This document shows positions 6,578 to 12,454 of a stretch of 14,704 bases of DNA, piece by piece. The first letter of the stretch is position 1. Every line of letters starts with the position of its first letter. Under the pieces are notes generated by a model. That model worked only from the letters and a program-made list of their open reading frames with translations. It was not told the DNA's origin and ran no database searches. The stretch lies in the NCBI GenBank assembly GCA_910578755.1, contig CAJTSZ010000052.1, positions 1 to 14,704 on the forward strand, in the 5' to 3' direction. The DNA is from an uncultured Oscillospiraceae bacterium. GTDB lineage: Bacteria > Bacillota > Clostridia > Oscillospirales > Ruminococcaceae. The translations under genes and the position numbers were made by a program.

Positions 6578-6637
6578 CCGCTTTTGTTTTGCTATATTTA
6601 AAATATAAGTGTTATAGATTAAAACAATATAAAGCGG
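6578..6637 (-). repeat. Long inverted repeat in the selD leader
   Basis: CCGCTTT (6578-6584) and AAAGCGG (6631-6637) are perfect inverted repeats. They are backed by TGTTTT / AAAACA arms just inside. The RNA would form a two-part stem about 40 nt upstream of the selD start. It could be a 5' UTR structure or a protein-binding site. The near-palindromic AT-rich core (about 6593-6608) lies in the loop. Confidence 0.45.
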
Positions 6638-6791
6638 AAGGCTTATAGAAAAAATAAATAGCTTTTGGCAGGTTTACCGGGAAATTCCCTGCCATTTTGT
6701 TAATACTGTAAATAAATGTTGCTTTGTGACTACATAGTACCGCAAAATATGGTGAAAAACAATAGATAAAATAGATACTTATACAAAAAAC

Positions 6792-6820
6792 TTTTAAAAT
6801 ACTGTAAAAGATGTTATACT
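6792..6820 (+). promoter_or_regulatory. Probable promoter of the LysR-type gene
   Basis: TATACT at 6815-6820 is preceded by TGT (extended -10). A weak -35, TTTTAA, lies at 6792-6797 with 17-bp spacing. Transcription would start near 6827, leaving a leader of about 100 nt. Confidence 0.55.
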
Positions 6821-6821
6821 A

Positions 6822-6838
6822 ATACCTGTAGGCGGTAT
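6822..6838. promoter_or_regulatory. Palindrome at the LysR start point, possible operator
   Basis: ATACC (6822-6826) and GGTAT (6834-6838) are inverted repeats with a 7-bp spacer, so the site contains ATAC-N9-GTAT. LysR-type proteins bind interrupted dyads of this size. It covers the likely transcription start of the regulator itself, where binding would repress. The dyad is seen; ownership is inferred. Confidence 0.4.
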
Positions 6839-6849
6839 GTTGCAAAAGG

Positions 6850-6908
6850 CCGCTTAAAACAGCAGTAAACACCATGTGCCGTCACCGCTGCCCTTGTAAG
6901 CGGAGGGC
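6850..6908 (+). promoter_or_regulatory. Structured leader with competing helices
   Basis: CCGCTTA (6850-6856) can pair with TAAGCGG (6897-6903). Alternatively CCGCT (6885-6889) pairs with AGCGG (6899-6903), or GCCCT (6890-6894) pairs with AGGGC (6904-6908). These helices exclude each other and end about 20 nt before the regulator start codon. No known riboswitch class is recognised. Confidence 0.4.
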
Positions 6909-6927
6909 GATGAAATGAGAGGAACCC

Positions 6928-7866
6928 ATGGATTTTAAACAGTTAGAAGCCTTTGTGTATGTTGTAAAACTGAAAAGCTTTTCCAAGGCGGCCCAATGTA
7001 TTTACCTTACCCAGCCAACGATTAGCGCCCACATTAATTCCTTAGAACGGGAACTGGATACAAAGCTGATTGAACGGGGCACAAAGTATGTTTACCCCAC
7101 AAAGCCGGGCAGCATTTTGTACCAGTACGCGGAACGGATGCTGAACCTGCGGGAGGACGCGGCCTGCGCCGTAAAAAATTATAATAAGGAGCTGCGGGGG
7201 AGCTTAAATATATGCGCCTCCACAGTGCCTTCCCAATATGTGCTGCCAAAGGTGCTGGCCGCCTTTCGGGAGGAGTACCCCAATGTTGTGTTTAACATAC
7301 AGCGGCAGGACAGCGGCGAAGTGGTGGAGAGTATTTTGCAGCGCAATGCGGAAATTGGCCTTACGGGAACCTCCAGCGAGGAAAAGGACATTGTGTTTGA
7401 GGAATTCACCAGCGACCGCCTGGTAATTATTGCGCCCAATACGGAAAAGTACCGGCAAATCCCCCAGGATAGCTTTGATTTGAACCTGCTGCGGCGGGAA
7501 CCAATGGTTCTGCGGGAGGAGGGCAGCGGCACCCGCAAGGAAAGCGAATATTTTTTAAGCCTGGCCGGCATTGAGCCCCAGGAGCTGAACATTGTGGCTC
7601 AGTTCAGCGACCCGGACAGCATTAAGCACGCGGTGAGCCAGGGGCTGGGGATTTCTATTATATCCAAGGCTGCGGTGGAGGACTATGTTAACTTTGGGCA
7701 GATATTAACCTTCCGCCTAAAAAACATTGTTATGGACCGTAAGCTGTATATGGTTTACCGCAAAAACGCCCCCATGTCCTTTATTGGGGAAGTATTTTTG
7801 AGCTTTGTAAAGGCGTATTACGAAAAGCAGGAGGAACGGGAAAATGCAGGGCACAGCGTGGAATAA
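6928..7866 (+). CDS. LysR-type transcriptional regulator, selenium metabolism-associated
   Basis: This 312-residue protein has a winged helix-turn-helix at residues 1-60 (MDFKQLEAF, FSKAAQCIYLTQPTISAHI), the classic LysR DNA-binding head. A linker helix and a periplasmic-binding-like effector domain (about 90-300) follow. The sequence and its place opposite selD fit the selenium metabolism-associated LysR-type group of Clostridia. Its effector and targets are not evident from sequence. GAGG lies 5 nt before the ATG. The gene has its own promoter-like sequence and a palindrome near its start point, which suggests autoregulation. It overlaps the next gene by 23 nt. The family is certain; the selenium role rests on resemblance and on position. 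Confidence 0.9.
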   Translation: MDFKQLEAFVYVVKLKSFSKAAQCIYLTQPTISAHINSLERELDTKLIERGTKYVYPTKPGSILYQYAERMLNLREDAACAVKNYNKELRGSLNICASTVPSQYVLPKVLAAFREEYPNVVFNIQRQDSGEVVESILQRNAEIGLTGTSSEEKDIVFEEFTSDRLVIIAPNTEKYRQIPQDSFDLNLLRREPMVLREEGSGTRKESEYFLSLAGIEPQELNIVAQFSDPDSIKHAVSQGLGISIISKAAVEDYVNFGQILTFRLKNIVMDRKLYMVYRKNAPMSFIGEVFLSFVKAYYEKQEERENAGHSVE

Positions 7867-8161
7867 CGGCAAGTTCCTGCCCAACGGGGCGGGCTGGGGC
7901 ATACAGGTGACCAACTATTTCAGGGATGAATTTTTAAGCGTGCAGTGGCCCAGCTTTTTCCTTTGCCTGGAAGGGGAAGAGGGGGAAGTGGAGCTGGCCA
8001 TTAACGACGATATGTTTTGGAGCCGCGGCCGGGAGCTGCGCAGCGCCAAAATTGGCAAATGGCTGATTAAAAACGGCTGCACCCGCTGGGAGGGCCAGCC
8101 GCCGGAAATTTTTTTAACAGAGCTGGGCCAGCGCCGCTTTAAGGCAAGCCTGCACCAATAG
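7844..8161 (+). CDS. Small hypothetical protein coupled to the LysR gene
   Basis: This 105-residue soluble protein is not recognised. Its start overlaps the end of the regulator by 23 nt and has GGAGG 9 nt upstream, so it is probably translated from the same mRNA. It is rich in Trp and Gly. The first half (FLPNGAGWGIQV, WPSFFLCL) looks beta-rich. The second is basic (RELRSAKIGKWLIKNGCTRW) and ends with LTELGQRRF, a pattern that could suit a small nucleic-acid-binding or regulatory fold. There are two Cys residues but no metal motif, and no membrane segment. A strong terminator follows 10 nt after the stop. Confidence 0.75.
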   Translation: MQGTAWNNGKFLPNGAGWGIQVTNYFRDEFLSVQWPSFFLCLEGEEGEVELAINDDMFWSRGRELRSAKIGKWLIKNGCTRWEGQPPEIFLTELGQRRFKASLHQ

Positions 8162-8170
8162 GAAAAGCAA

Positions 8171-8199
8171 CAGCCGCCGGAAACCCGGCGGCTGTTTTT
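8171..8199. terminator. Bidirectional terminator between convergent genes
   Basis: CAGCCGCCGG (8171-8180) pairs perfectly with CCGGCGGCTG (8185-8194) around a 4-nt loop. Five Ts follow on the plus strand. On the minus strand the stem is followed by TTGCTTTT. It serves the regulator operon and probably also the convergent gene ending at 8209. Confidence 0.9.
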
Positions 8200-8208
8200 G
8201 TATTTTGC

Positions 8209-8865
8209 TTACATGGCGTACAGCACCTTAAAGCTGCCGTCAGGGGTGGTTTCCATAATAACGGTATAGGTTTCCAGCAGGTTATACTGCCTTGGTTCAT
8301 TAAAGAAAAGCTCCATATCAAAAATGCCCAAGGTAATCTCCACCTGGTTCCCGCCGGGCAGGGGACGTTCCGTGTATTCCAGCACACCAAAGGCCTGGGC
8401 CCCGCCAAAGCCGCCCAGCATGGGAAGATGGTATTCCTCTGCCTGCGGGTCATAATATCTGTTTGAGGAGTGCGGCAGGGGCAGGTGGAGGGTGGGGTCA
8501 AAGGTATTTGTATCCAAGTGGGTAAAAAGAATCTGCTCCATGTCTGCCAGTGGAATTGCGTAATCCTCCGCGCTGCGCTGCCATTCCAATACCTTGTCCT
8601 TGTACAGAGGATGGGCAAGCATATAATGAAGAAAGGCTGCCTTTTGGGCCTCTGTAGGTGGTTGGGAGATTTGAACCCCCGCAATGCAGAGGCTTTTCGC
8701 CTCATTGGTCCAGCGCTGCTGTTCCTCCGTAAAGGCGCTTTCCTCCATGGGGAGGGGTTGGGCGGCTTGCCCCCAAAGGCCAAGCGCCGTCCTGCCAACT
8801 GTAGCCAGCAAAAGCAAAGCCAGAGATAGGGCAATGGGTTTCCAGTGTATTTTTATAAAAGCCAT
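8209..8865 (-). CDS. Unrecognised membrane-anchored or exported protein
   Basis: This 218-residue protein starts with a basic tip and a hydrophobic stretch (about residues 10-27, PIALSLALLLLATVG), a signal peptide or N-terminal anchor. There is no lipobox Cys. The rest is hydrophilic and would lie outside the membrane. A helical part (about 40-105) is followed by a beta-rich part (about 135-218) that ends FKVLYAM. No catalytic or binding motif stands out and I do not recognise the family. It is a single gene: a TATAAT-like -10 lies at 8904-8899, and it converges on the regulator operon with a shared terminator. The ribosome binding site is weak: GAGG lies close to the ATG, and GGGAGG is somewhat further away. 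Confidence 0.8.
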   Translation of the reverse strand: MAFIKIHWKPIALSLALLLLATVGRTALGLWGQAAQPLPMEESAFTEEQQRWTNEAKSLCIAGVQISQPPTEAQKAAFLHYMLAHPLYKDKVLEWQRSAEDYAIPLADMEQILFTHLDTNTFDPTLHLPLPHSSNRYYDPQAEEYHLPMLGGFGGAQAFGVLEYTERPLPGGNQVEITLGIFDMELFFNEPRQYNLLETYTVIMETTPDGSFKVLYAM

Positions 8866-8898
8866 GAGGAAGCCTCCCTTGCTGTTTTAGCTGCCTTT

Positions 8899-8927
8899 AT
8901 TATACAACTTTAAAAATAAGATTACCA
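8899..8927 (-). promoter_or_regulatory. Possible promoter of the exported-protein gene
   Basis: On the minus strand a perfect TATAAT (8904-8899) lies 33 bp before the start codon. The -35, TGGTAA (8927-8922, 17-bp spacing), matches consensus at only three positions. Confidence 0.5.
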
Positions 8928-9014
8928 CCACCGATAGGCTTTATGGGGCTTGCAACCCCATGTCCCAAAAGCATATCCCCCCAAAAAACGCCAATAATAA
9001 AACGAAAAGATAAA

Positions 9015-9033
9015 GCCTCCCTTTTTTGGAGGC
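9015..9033. repeat. Small hairpin in the 8866-9152 gap
   Basis: GCCTCC (9015-9020) pairs with GGAGGC (9028-9033) around a CTTTTTT loop. On the minus strand it is followed by TTTATCTTTT, so it could stop leftward transcripts, though no leftward gene lies to its right nearby. Another hairpin, ATGGGG / CCCCAT, lies at 8943-8961. Otherwise the gap shows only the promoter of the next gene. Confidence 0.4.
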
Positions 9034-9062
9034 AAAATTCAAAAAGGATTTACAATGTTTCC

Positions 9063-9091
9063 TTGATTTTTTACAAATATCCGCTTAAACT
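9063..9091 (+). promoter_or_regulatory. Possible promoter of the patatin-like gene
   Basis: TTGATT (9063-9068) and TAAACT (9086-9091) are 17 bp apart. The match is moderate. It would leave a leader of about 55 nt. Confidence 0.4.
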
Positions 9092-9152
9092 GAATGTGTG
9101 CCAATAGAAAGAACCCCCTTTTCAGGGAGCAAAAAAGGAGATTGCCAGCAAT

Positions 9153-10001
9153 ATGGAAAAAACGGGCCTTGTGCTGGAGGGCGGCGGCTACCGCGGCGTT
9201 TATACCTCCGGCGTTTTAGATTATTTTATGGAACATAACCTGTACCTGCCCCAGGTGTACGGCGTTTCCGCCGGGGCCTGCAACGCCCTGGGCTATGCCG
9301 CCAAGCAGCCGGGGCGCAACGCAGAAGTGAACTTTCAGTTCTGCGGGGATAAACGGTACGCCAGCTACAGCAACCTGCTGCGGGTACGGGGTATTTTTAA
9401 CATGGAGTTTGTTTTTGAGGAAATTCCCCAAAAGTATATCCCCTTTGACTATGAAACCTTTTTTTCTTCGGAAATAGAAACCAACATTGGTGTAACCAGC
9501 TTGGAAACGGGGAAAAGCGTGTTTTATACAAAGGGGCAGATGGATAAGCGGATGTTCCCTGTACGGGCCTCCTGCGCCGTGCCTTTGGCCTCCCACATCT
9601 ATTATTTGGACGGTGTTCCCTGCCTGGACGGCGGCACCGCCAACCCAATCCCTATTGGTGTTTCCCTTAACCGGGGCAACCGGAAAAACATTATTATCCT
9701 CACCCAGGACCGCACCTATGAGAAAAAGGTGACCTCATCCCTGCCTTTGGTGCGCCGGGTATACCGGGAGTACCCCAATTTTATCCACACCATAGAGCGC
9801 CGCCACCTGCTGTATAACCGGCAGCGCCAGGTGTGCCGCTTTTTGGAAAAAACGGGCCAGGCCATTGTGCTGCAGCCCAAACGCCCGGTGGAAATACACA
9901 GCTTAAAGGCCCAGCTTCCTCAGCTGCAAGCATTATACCAGGACGGCTACCAGGACGCAAAGGAAAATTTTGAACGCATCCTGGCATTTTTGGAAGGCTA
10001 A
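9153..10001 (+). CDS. Patatin-like phospholipase family protein
   Basis: This 282-residue lipid acyl hydrolase has all the patatin landmarks. The oxyanion-hole motif GGGYRG is at residues 10-15. The nucleophile elbow GVSAG has Ser39, and the Asp of the Ser-Asp dyad is in DGG (Asp159). There is no signal peptide or membrane segment, so it is probably cytoplasmic. It most resembles the bacterial YjjU-like subgroup; the substrate cannot be told from sequence. AAGGAG lies 12 nt before the ATG, a rather long spacing, but no better start is seen and the patatin motif begins immediately after it. It has its own promoter-like sequence and terminator. Confidence 0.93.
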   Translation: MEKTGLVLEGGGYRGVYTSGVLDYFMEHNLYLPQVYGVSAGACNALGYAAKQPGRNAEVNFQFCGDKRYASYSNLLRVRGIFNMEFVFEEIPQKYIPFDYETFFSSEIETNIGVTSLETGKSVFYTKGQMDKRMFPVRASCAVPLASHIYYLDGVPCLDGGTANPIPIGVSLNRGNRKNIIILTQDRTYEKKVTSSLPLVRRVYREYPNFIHTIERRHLLYNRQRQVCRFLEKTGQAIVLQPKRPVEIHSLKAQLPQLQALYQDGYQDAKENFERILAFLEG

Positions 10002-10016
10002 GGCGCTATGAGGCCC

Positions 10017-10040
10017 AAAAGCAGGGGCCTCTGCTTTTTT
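10017..10040 (+). terminator. Intrinsic terminator of the patatin-like gene
   Basis: AAAAGCAG (10017-10024) pairs with CTGCTTTT (10031-10038), with six Ts at 10035-10040. An alternative stem, GAGGCCC / GGGCCTC, overlaps it. Confidence 0.8.
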
Positions 10041-10063
10041 ATGGGGTATTTTGGCAAAACCCC

Positions 10064-10092
10064 TTGTAACTTTTTCCGTTGTTTCGTATACT
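10064..10092 (+). promoter_or_regulatory. Promoter of the asparaginase operon
   Basis: TTGTAA (10064-10069) and TATACT (10087-10092) are spaced by 17 bp. It follows the terminator of the previous gene and leaves a leader of about 75 nt. The leader holds a CCCGGCA / TGCCGGG hairpin with no T-run. Confidence 0.65.
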
Positions 10093-10174
10093 GGTGTAAA
10101 CAGGACAAATTACGCCAAAACAGGCCCGGCACACCCTGCCGGGGAGGCGGTAAAATACAAAGGAGAAAACAGCC

Positions 10175-11179
10175 ATGAAAAAAATACTTCTTATTGCCAC
10201 TGGCGGCACCATTGCATCCAAAAGTTCCGAGGAAGGGCTTACCCCCCTGCTTTCCTCCCAGGAGCTGCTGGCCCATGTTCCCCAGGTGAAGGAATTTTGC
10301 ACGGTGGATACCATGCAAATTATGAATATTGACAGCACCAACATTCAGCCGGAATACTGGCTGGATATTGCCAACACCATTAAGGAACATTATGCCGATT
10401 ACGACGGCTTTGTGGTGTGCCATGGTACTGACACCATGGCCTATACAACGGCGGCACTTTCCTACCTGATTCAAAATTCCCCCAAGCCCATTGTTGTTAC
10501 CGGTGCCCAGAAGCCCATTGATATGGAAATTACCGATGCCAAAACAAACCTGGCCGACAGCCTGCTGTTTGCCAGTTATGACAACGCCCATGCCGTTTGC
10601 CTGGTGTTTGACGGCAAGGTGATTGCCGGCACCCGGGCCCGCAAGGTGCGCACCAAAAGCTACAACGCCTTTGAAAGCATCAATTACCCCTACCTGGCCA
10701 CTATCCATGACGGACGCATTATCCAGTATATTTCTGAAAGCGTTCCCTGCGCTTACCCCGCATTCTACAGCGCCATTGACCCCAAGGTGTGCCTGCTGAA
10801 GATGATTCCCGGCATGAACCCGGACGTTCTGACCTACATGGGCGAGAAGTACGACGCCATTATTATTGAAAGCTACGGCGTGGGCGGCATCCCCAGCGAC
10901 GAACACCGAAACTTTTTAAACGAGGTGGAGCGTATTGTGAGCATGGGTAAAATTGTTGTTATGACCACCCAGGTTATGCACGAGGGCAGCGACATGGATG
11001 TTTACGCTGTGGGCCACGTGGCCAAACAGCGCTATGGCTTAATGGAATCCTTTGATATGACCTTAGAGGCCGCGGTTACAAAACTGATGTGGATTTTGGG
11101 ACAAACCAACGACCCGCAGAAAATGAAATCCATGTTTTACACCACCATTAACAGGGATATTTTGTTCCAGGGGGAGTAA
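10175..11179 (+). CDS. L-asparaginase (type I, cytoplasmic)
   Basis: This 334-residue enzyme hydrolyses asparagine to aspartate and ammonia. The nucleophile Thr12 is in ATGGTIAS. The second threonine and its partner Asp are in HGTDTM (Thr85, Asp86). The substrate-binding Asp-Ser is at residues 53-54 (MNIDSTNI). There is no signal peptide, which favours the cytoplasmic type I form (AnsA-like) over the secreted type II form. GGAG precedes the ATG at good spacing. The next gene starts 2 nt after its stop codon, so the two form an operon. A Glu-tRNA amidotransferase-type asparaginase is less likely because the protein is only one asparaginase domain long. Confidence 0.93.
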   Translation: MKKILLIATGGTIASKSSEEGLTPLLSSQELLAHVPQVKEFCTVDTMQIMNIDSTNIQPEYWLDIANTIKEHYADYDGFVVCHGTDTMAYTTAALSYLIQNSPKPIVVTGAQKPIDMEITDAKTNLADSLLFASYDNAHAVCLVFDGKVIAGTRARKVRTKSYNAFESINYPYLATIHDGRIIQYISESVPCAYPAFYSAIDPKVCLLKMIPGMNPDVLTYMGEKYDAIIIESYGVGGIPSDEHRNFLNEVERIVSMGKIVVMTTQVMHEGSDMDVYAVGHVAKQRYGLMESFDMTLEAAVTKLMWILGQTNDPQKMKSMFYTTINRDILFQGE

Positions 11180-11181
11180 TT

Positions 11182-12087
11182 GTGGCAGAAAAACTGGAAC
11201 AGCAAAACCATTGCACCCTATGCCCAAGGCAGTGCGGCGCTGACCGTACCCAGGGCCAGGGCTTTTGCGGCGGCGGCCCCAAGGCAAAAATAGCCAGGGC
11301 CGCCCTGCACTTTTGGGAGGAACCCTGCATTAGCGGGGAGGAGGGCAGCGGTACGGTGTTTTTTTCCGGCTGCCCCTTACAGTGCTGCTTTTGCCAAAAC
11401 CACAAAATCAGCAACGCCAATTTTGGCAGGGAGGTTTCCACCGCCCGGCTGGGGGAAATTTTTTTGGAGCTGCAGGCCCAAGGGGCGAACAACATTAACC
11501 TGGTGACTGCGGGCCATTACGCGCCCCAGGTAATTGAGGCTTTGGGTTTGGTGAAGGGCCGGCTTCACATTCCTGTGGTGTATAATTCCAGCGGTTATGA
11601 GGAGATGAGCACCCTGCGCCTGCTGGAGGGCTATGTGGATATTTACCTGCCAGATTTAAAATATATGGACAATCAGCGGGCCCAGAGGTATTCCGGCGCG
11701 GCAAATTACGTGGAAAAGGCGACAGCCGCCATTTTGGAAATGTACCGCCAGGCGGGCCCGGCCGTATTTGATGAAGCAGGACACATGAAAAAGGGGATGA
11801 TTGTGCGGCACATGGTACTGCCCGGCGGTATAAAGGACGCCTGCGCCGTGCTGGAGTGGCTGAAAGAAAACCTGCCCTTGGATAATGTTTGGGTTAGCGT
11901 AATGAGCCAATATACCCCTTTTTACAAAAGCGGGGAGTACCCGGAAATACACCGCCGCCTAAACCAAAAGGAGTACAATGCTGTGCTGGATGCCCTGGAC
12001 AGCTTGGAAATAGAGAACGGCTTTGTACAGGAATTAAGTTCCGCCAAAGAGGAATATACGCCGGATTTTTGCCTGCAAGGGGTATAG
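11182..12087 (+). CDS. Radical SAM protein, PflA/PflX-like (COG1313 type)
   Basis: This 301-residue protein has the radical SAM cluster motif CX3CX2C at Cys64, Cys68, and Cys71 (GCPLQCCFCQNHKIS). It also has an N-terminal Cys set, CTLCPRQCGADR (Cys11, Cys14, Cys18) and a further Cys29, as in the uncharacterised PflX branch of pyruvate formate-lyase activating-type enzymes. It probably cleaves S-adenosylmethionine to a radical; the target is unknown, as no glycyl-radical enzyme is nearby. The start is GTG, with GGGGGAG (11170-11175) in the end of the asparaginase gene. It follows that gene by 2 nt and is presumably co-transcribed, although a functional link is not obvious. Confidence 0.88.
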   Translation: MAEKLEQQNHCTLCPRQCGADRTQGQGFCGGGPKAKIARAALHFWEEPCISGEEGSGTVFFSGCPLQCCFCQNHKISNANFGREVSTARLGEIFLELQAQGANNINLVTAGHYAPQVIEALGLVKGRLHIPVVYNSSGYEEMSTLRLLEGYVDIYLPDLKYMDNQRAQRYSGAANYVEKATAAILEMYRQAGPAVFDEAGHMKKGMIVRHMVLPGGIKDACAVLEWLKENLPLDNVWVSVMSQYTPFYKSGEYPEIHRRLNQKEYNAVLDALDSLEIENGFVQELSSAKEEYTPDFCLQGV

Positions 12088-12238
12088 GGGGCTTTTTTTC
12101 TTGGCCCACAGGCCCTGTTTTTTAGCCCTTTTTATGAGGGTTAGTGTGGTTTTTCGTATTTTTTCGTGATTTTTTTGCAAAAAAATTTTCTATTTCTGCC
12201 TTGGTACTGTAGTGCGTCCCCGGTCCCGTTTCTTATAG

Positions 12239-12272
12239 TAAAAGCCCACCTGTTCCTACAGGTGGGCTTTTA
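12239..12272. terminator. Bidirectional terminator between convergent genes
   Basis: TAAAAGCCCACCTG (12239-12252) pairs perfectly with CAGGTGGGCTTTTA (12259-12272) around a 6-nt loop. It gives T-runs on both strands. It can end the radical SAM operon from the left and the mrp transcript from the right. Confidence 0.85.
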
Positions 12273-12315
12273 TCTGTTCCACAATAAAAAGCTGATGTGC
12301 AGACGAAAGAATTTT

Positions 12316-12349
12316 CGCAAGCTTTGCAGGCGAAGCCAAAAAACTTGTA
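12316..12349. repeat. Degenerate second copy of the position-1 repeat
   Basis: The stretch begins CGCAAG and ends CTTGTA, and shares the GCxAAGCCAAA core with the first 28 bases of the window. It carries small insertions relative to that copy. It is also palindromic. Two imperfect copies in one window suggest a dispersed intergenic repeat. Confidence 0.4.
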
Positions 12350-12454
12350 AGGGGCGTTCACACAGTTTTGTTTCGCGCAAATGGTTCGCGCCCCGTTTCG
12401 CCCTCCCTGCCTCATGCAAAGCTTCGCAAGAAAAAACAGTTTCGCTTTGTTCGA

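Larger units (their letters stand above)
6538..6927. other. 390-bp divergent regulatory region between selD and the LysR gene
   Basis: No gene of normal size lies here. The region is AT-rich and holds the selD leader, with an inverted repeat at 6578-6637. A second hairpin pairs GGCAGG (6667-6672) with CCTGCC (6688-6693). The regulator promoter (6792-6820), a palindrome at 6822-6838, and a leader with competing helices (6850-6908) complete it. No clear selD promoter could be picked out among the many AT-rich words. Confidence 0.6.
12088..12454. other. 367-bp intergenic region with terminator and repeats
   Basis: No coding region is supported. The left half is T-rich and contains a perfect 18-bp A/T palindrome around GC (12169-12186). 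A bidirectional terminator lies at 12239-12272. The right half (12300-12454) is rich in TTCGC and CGAA words and in inverted repeats. AAGCTTTGCA (12319-12328) pairs with TGCAAAGCTT (12415-12424), and GGGGCG near 12351 can pair with CGCCCC near 12390. It would be the 3' region of the mrp transcript, or a small structured RNA. Confidence 0.6.

Noticed and set aside
6840..6927. Cobalamin or molybdenum-cofactor riboswitch upstream of the LysR gene
   Set aside because: The GCCGCTGCCC stretch only loosely recalls a cobalamin box, and the leader of about 100 nt is too short for the full fold. None of the other conserved elements could be found.
10122..10146. Attenuator in the asparaginase leader
   Set aside because: The CCCGGCA / TGCCGGG hairpin has no T-run and no visible competing structure.
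9998..10906. A 302-codon open frame on the minus strand opposite asparaginase
   Set aside because: It lies almost wholly over the asparaginase gene, whose catalytic motifs are certain. Its protein is Gly/His/Asn-rich, as expected from the complement of a biased coding strand, and it has no supporting start signal.
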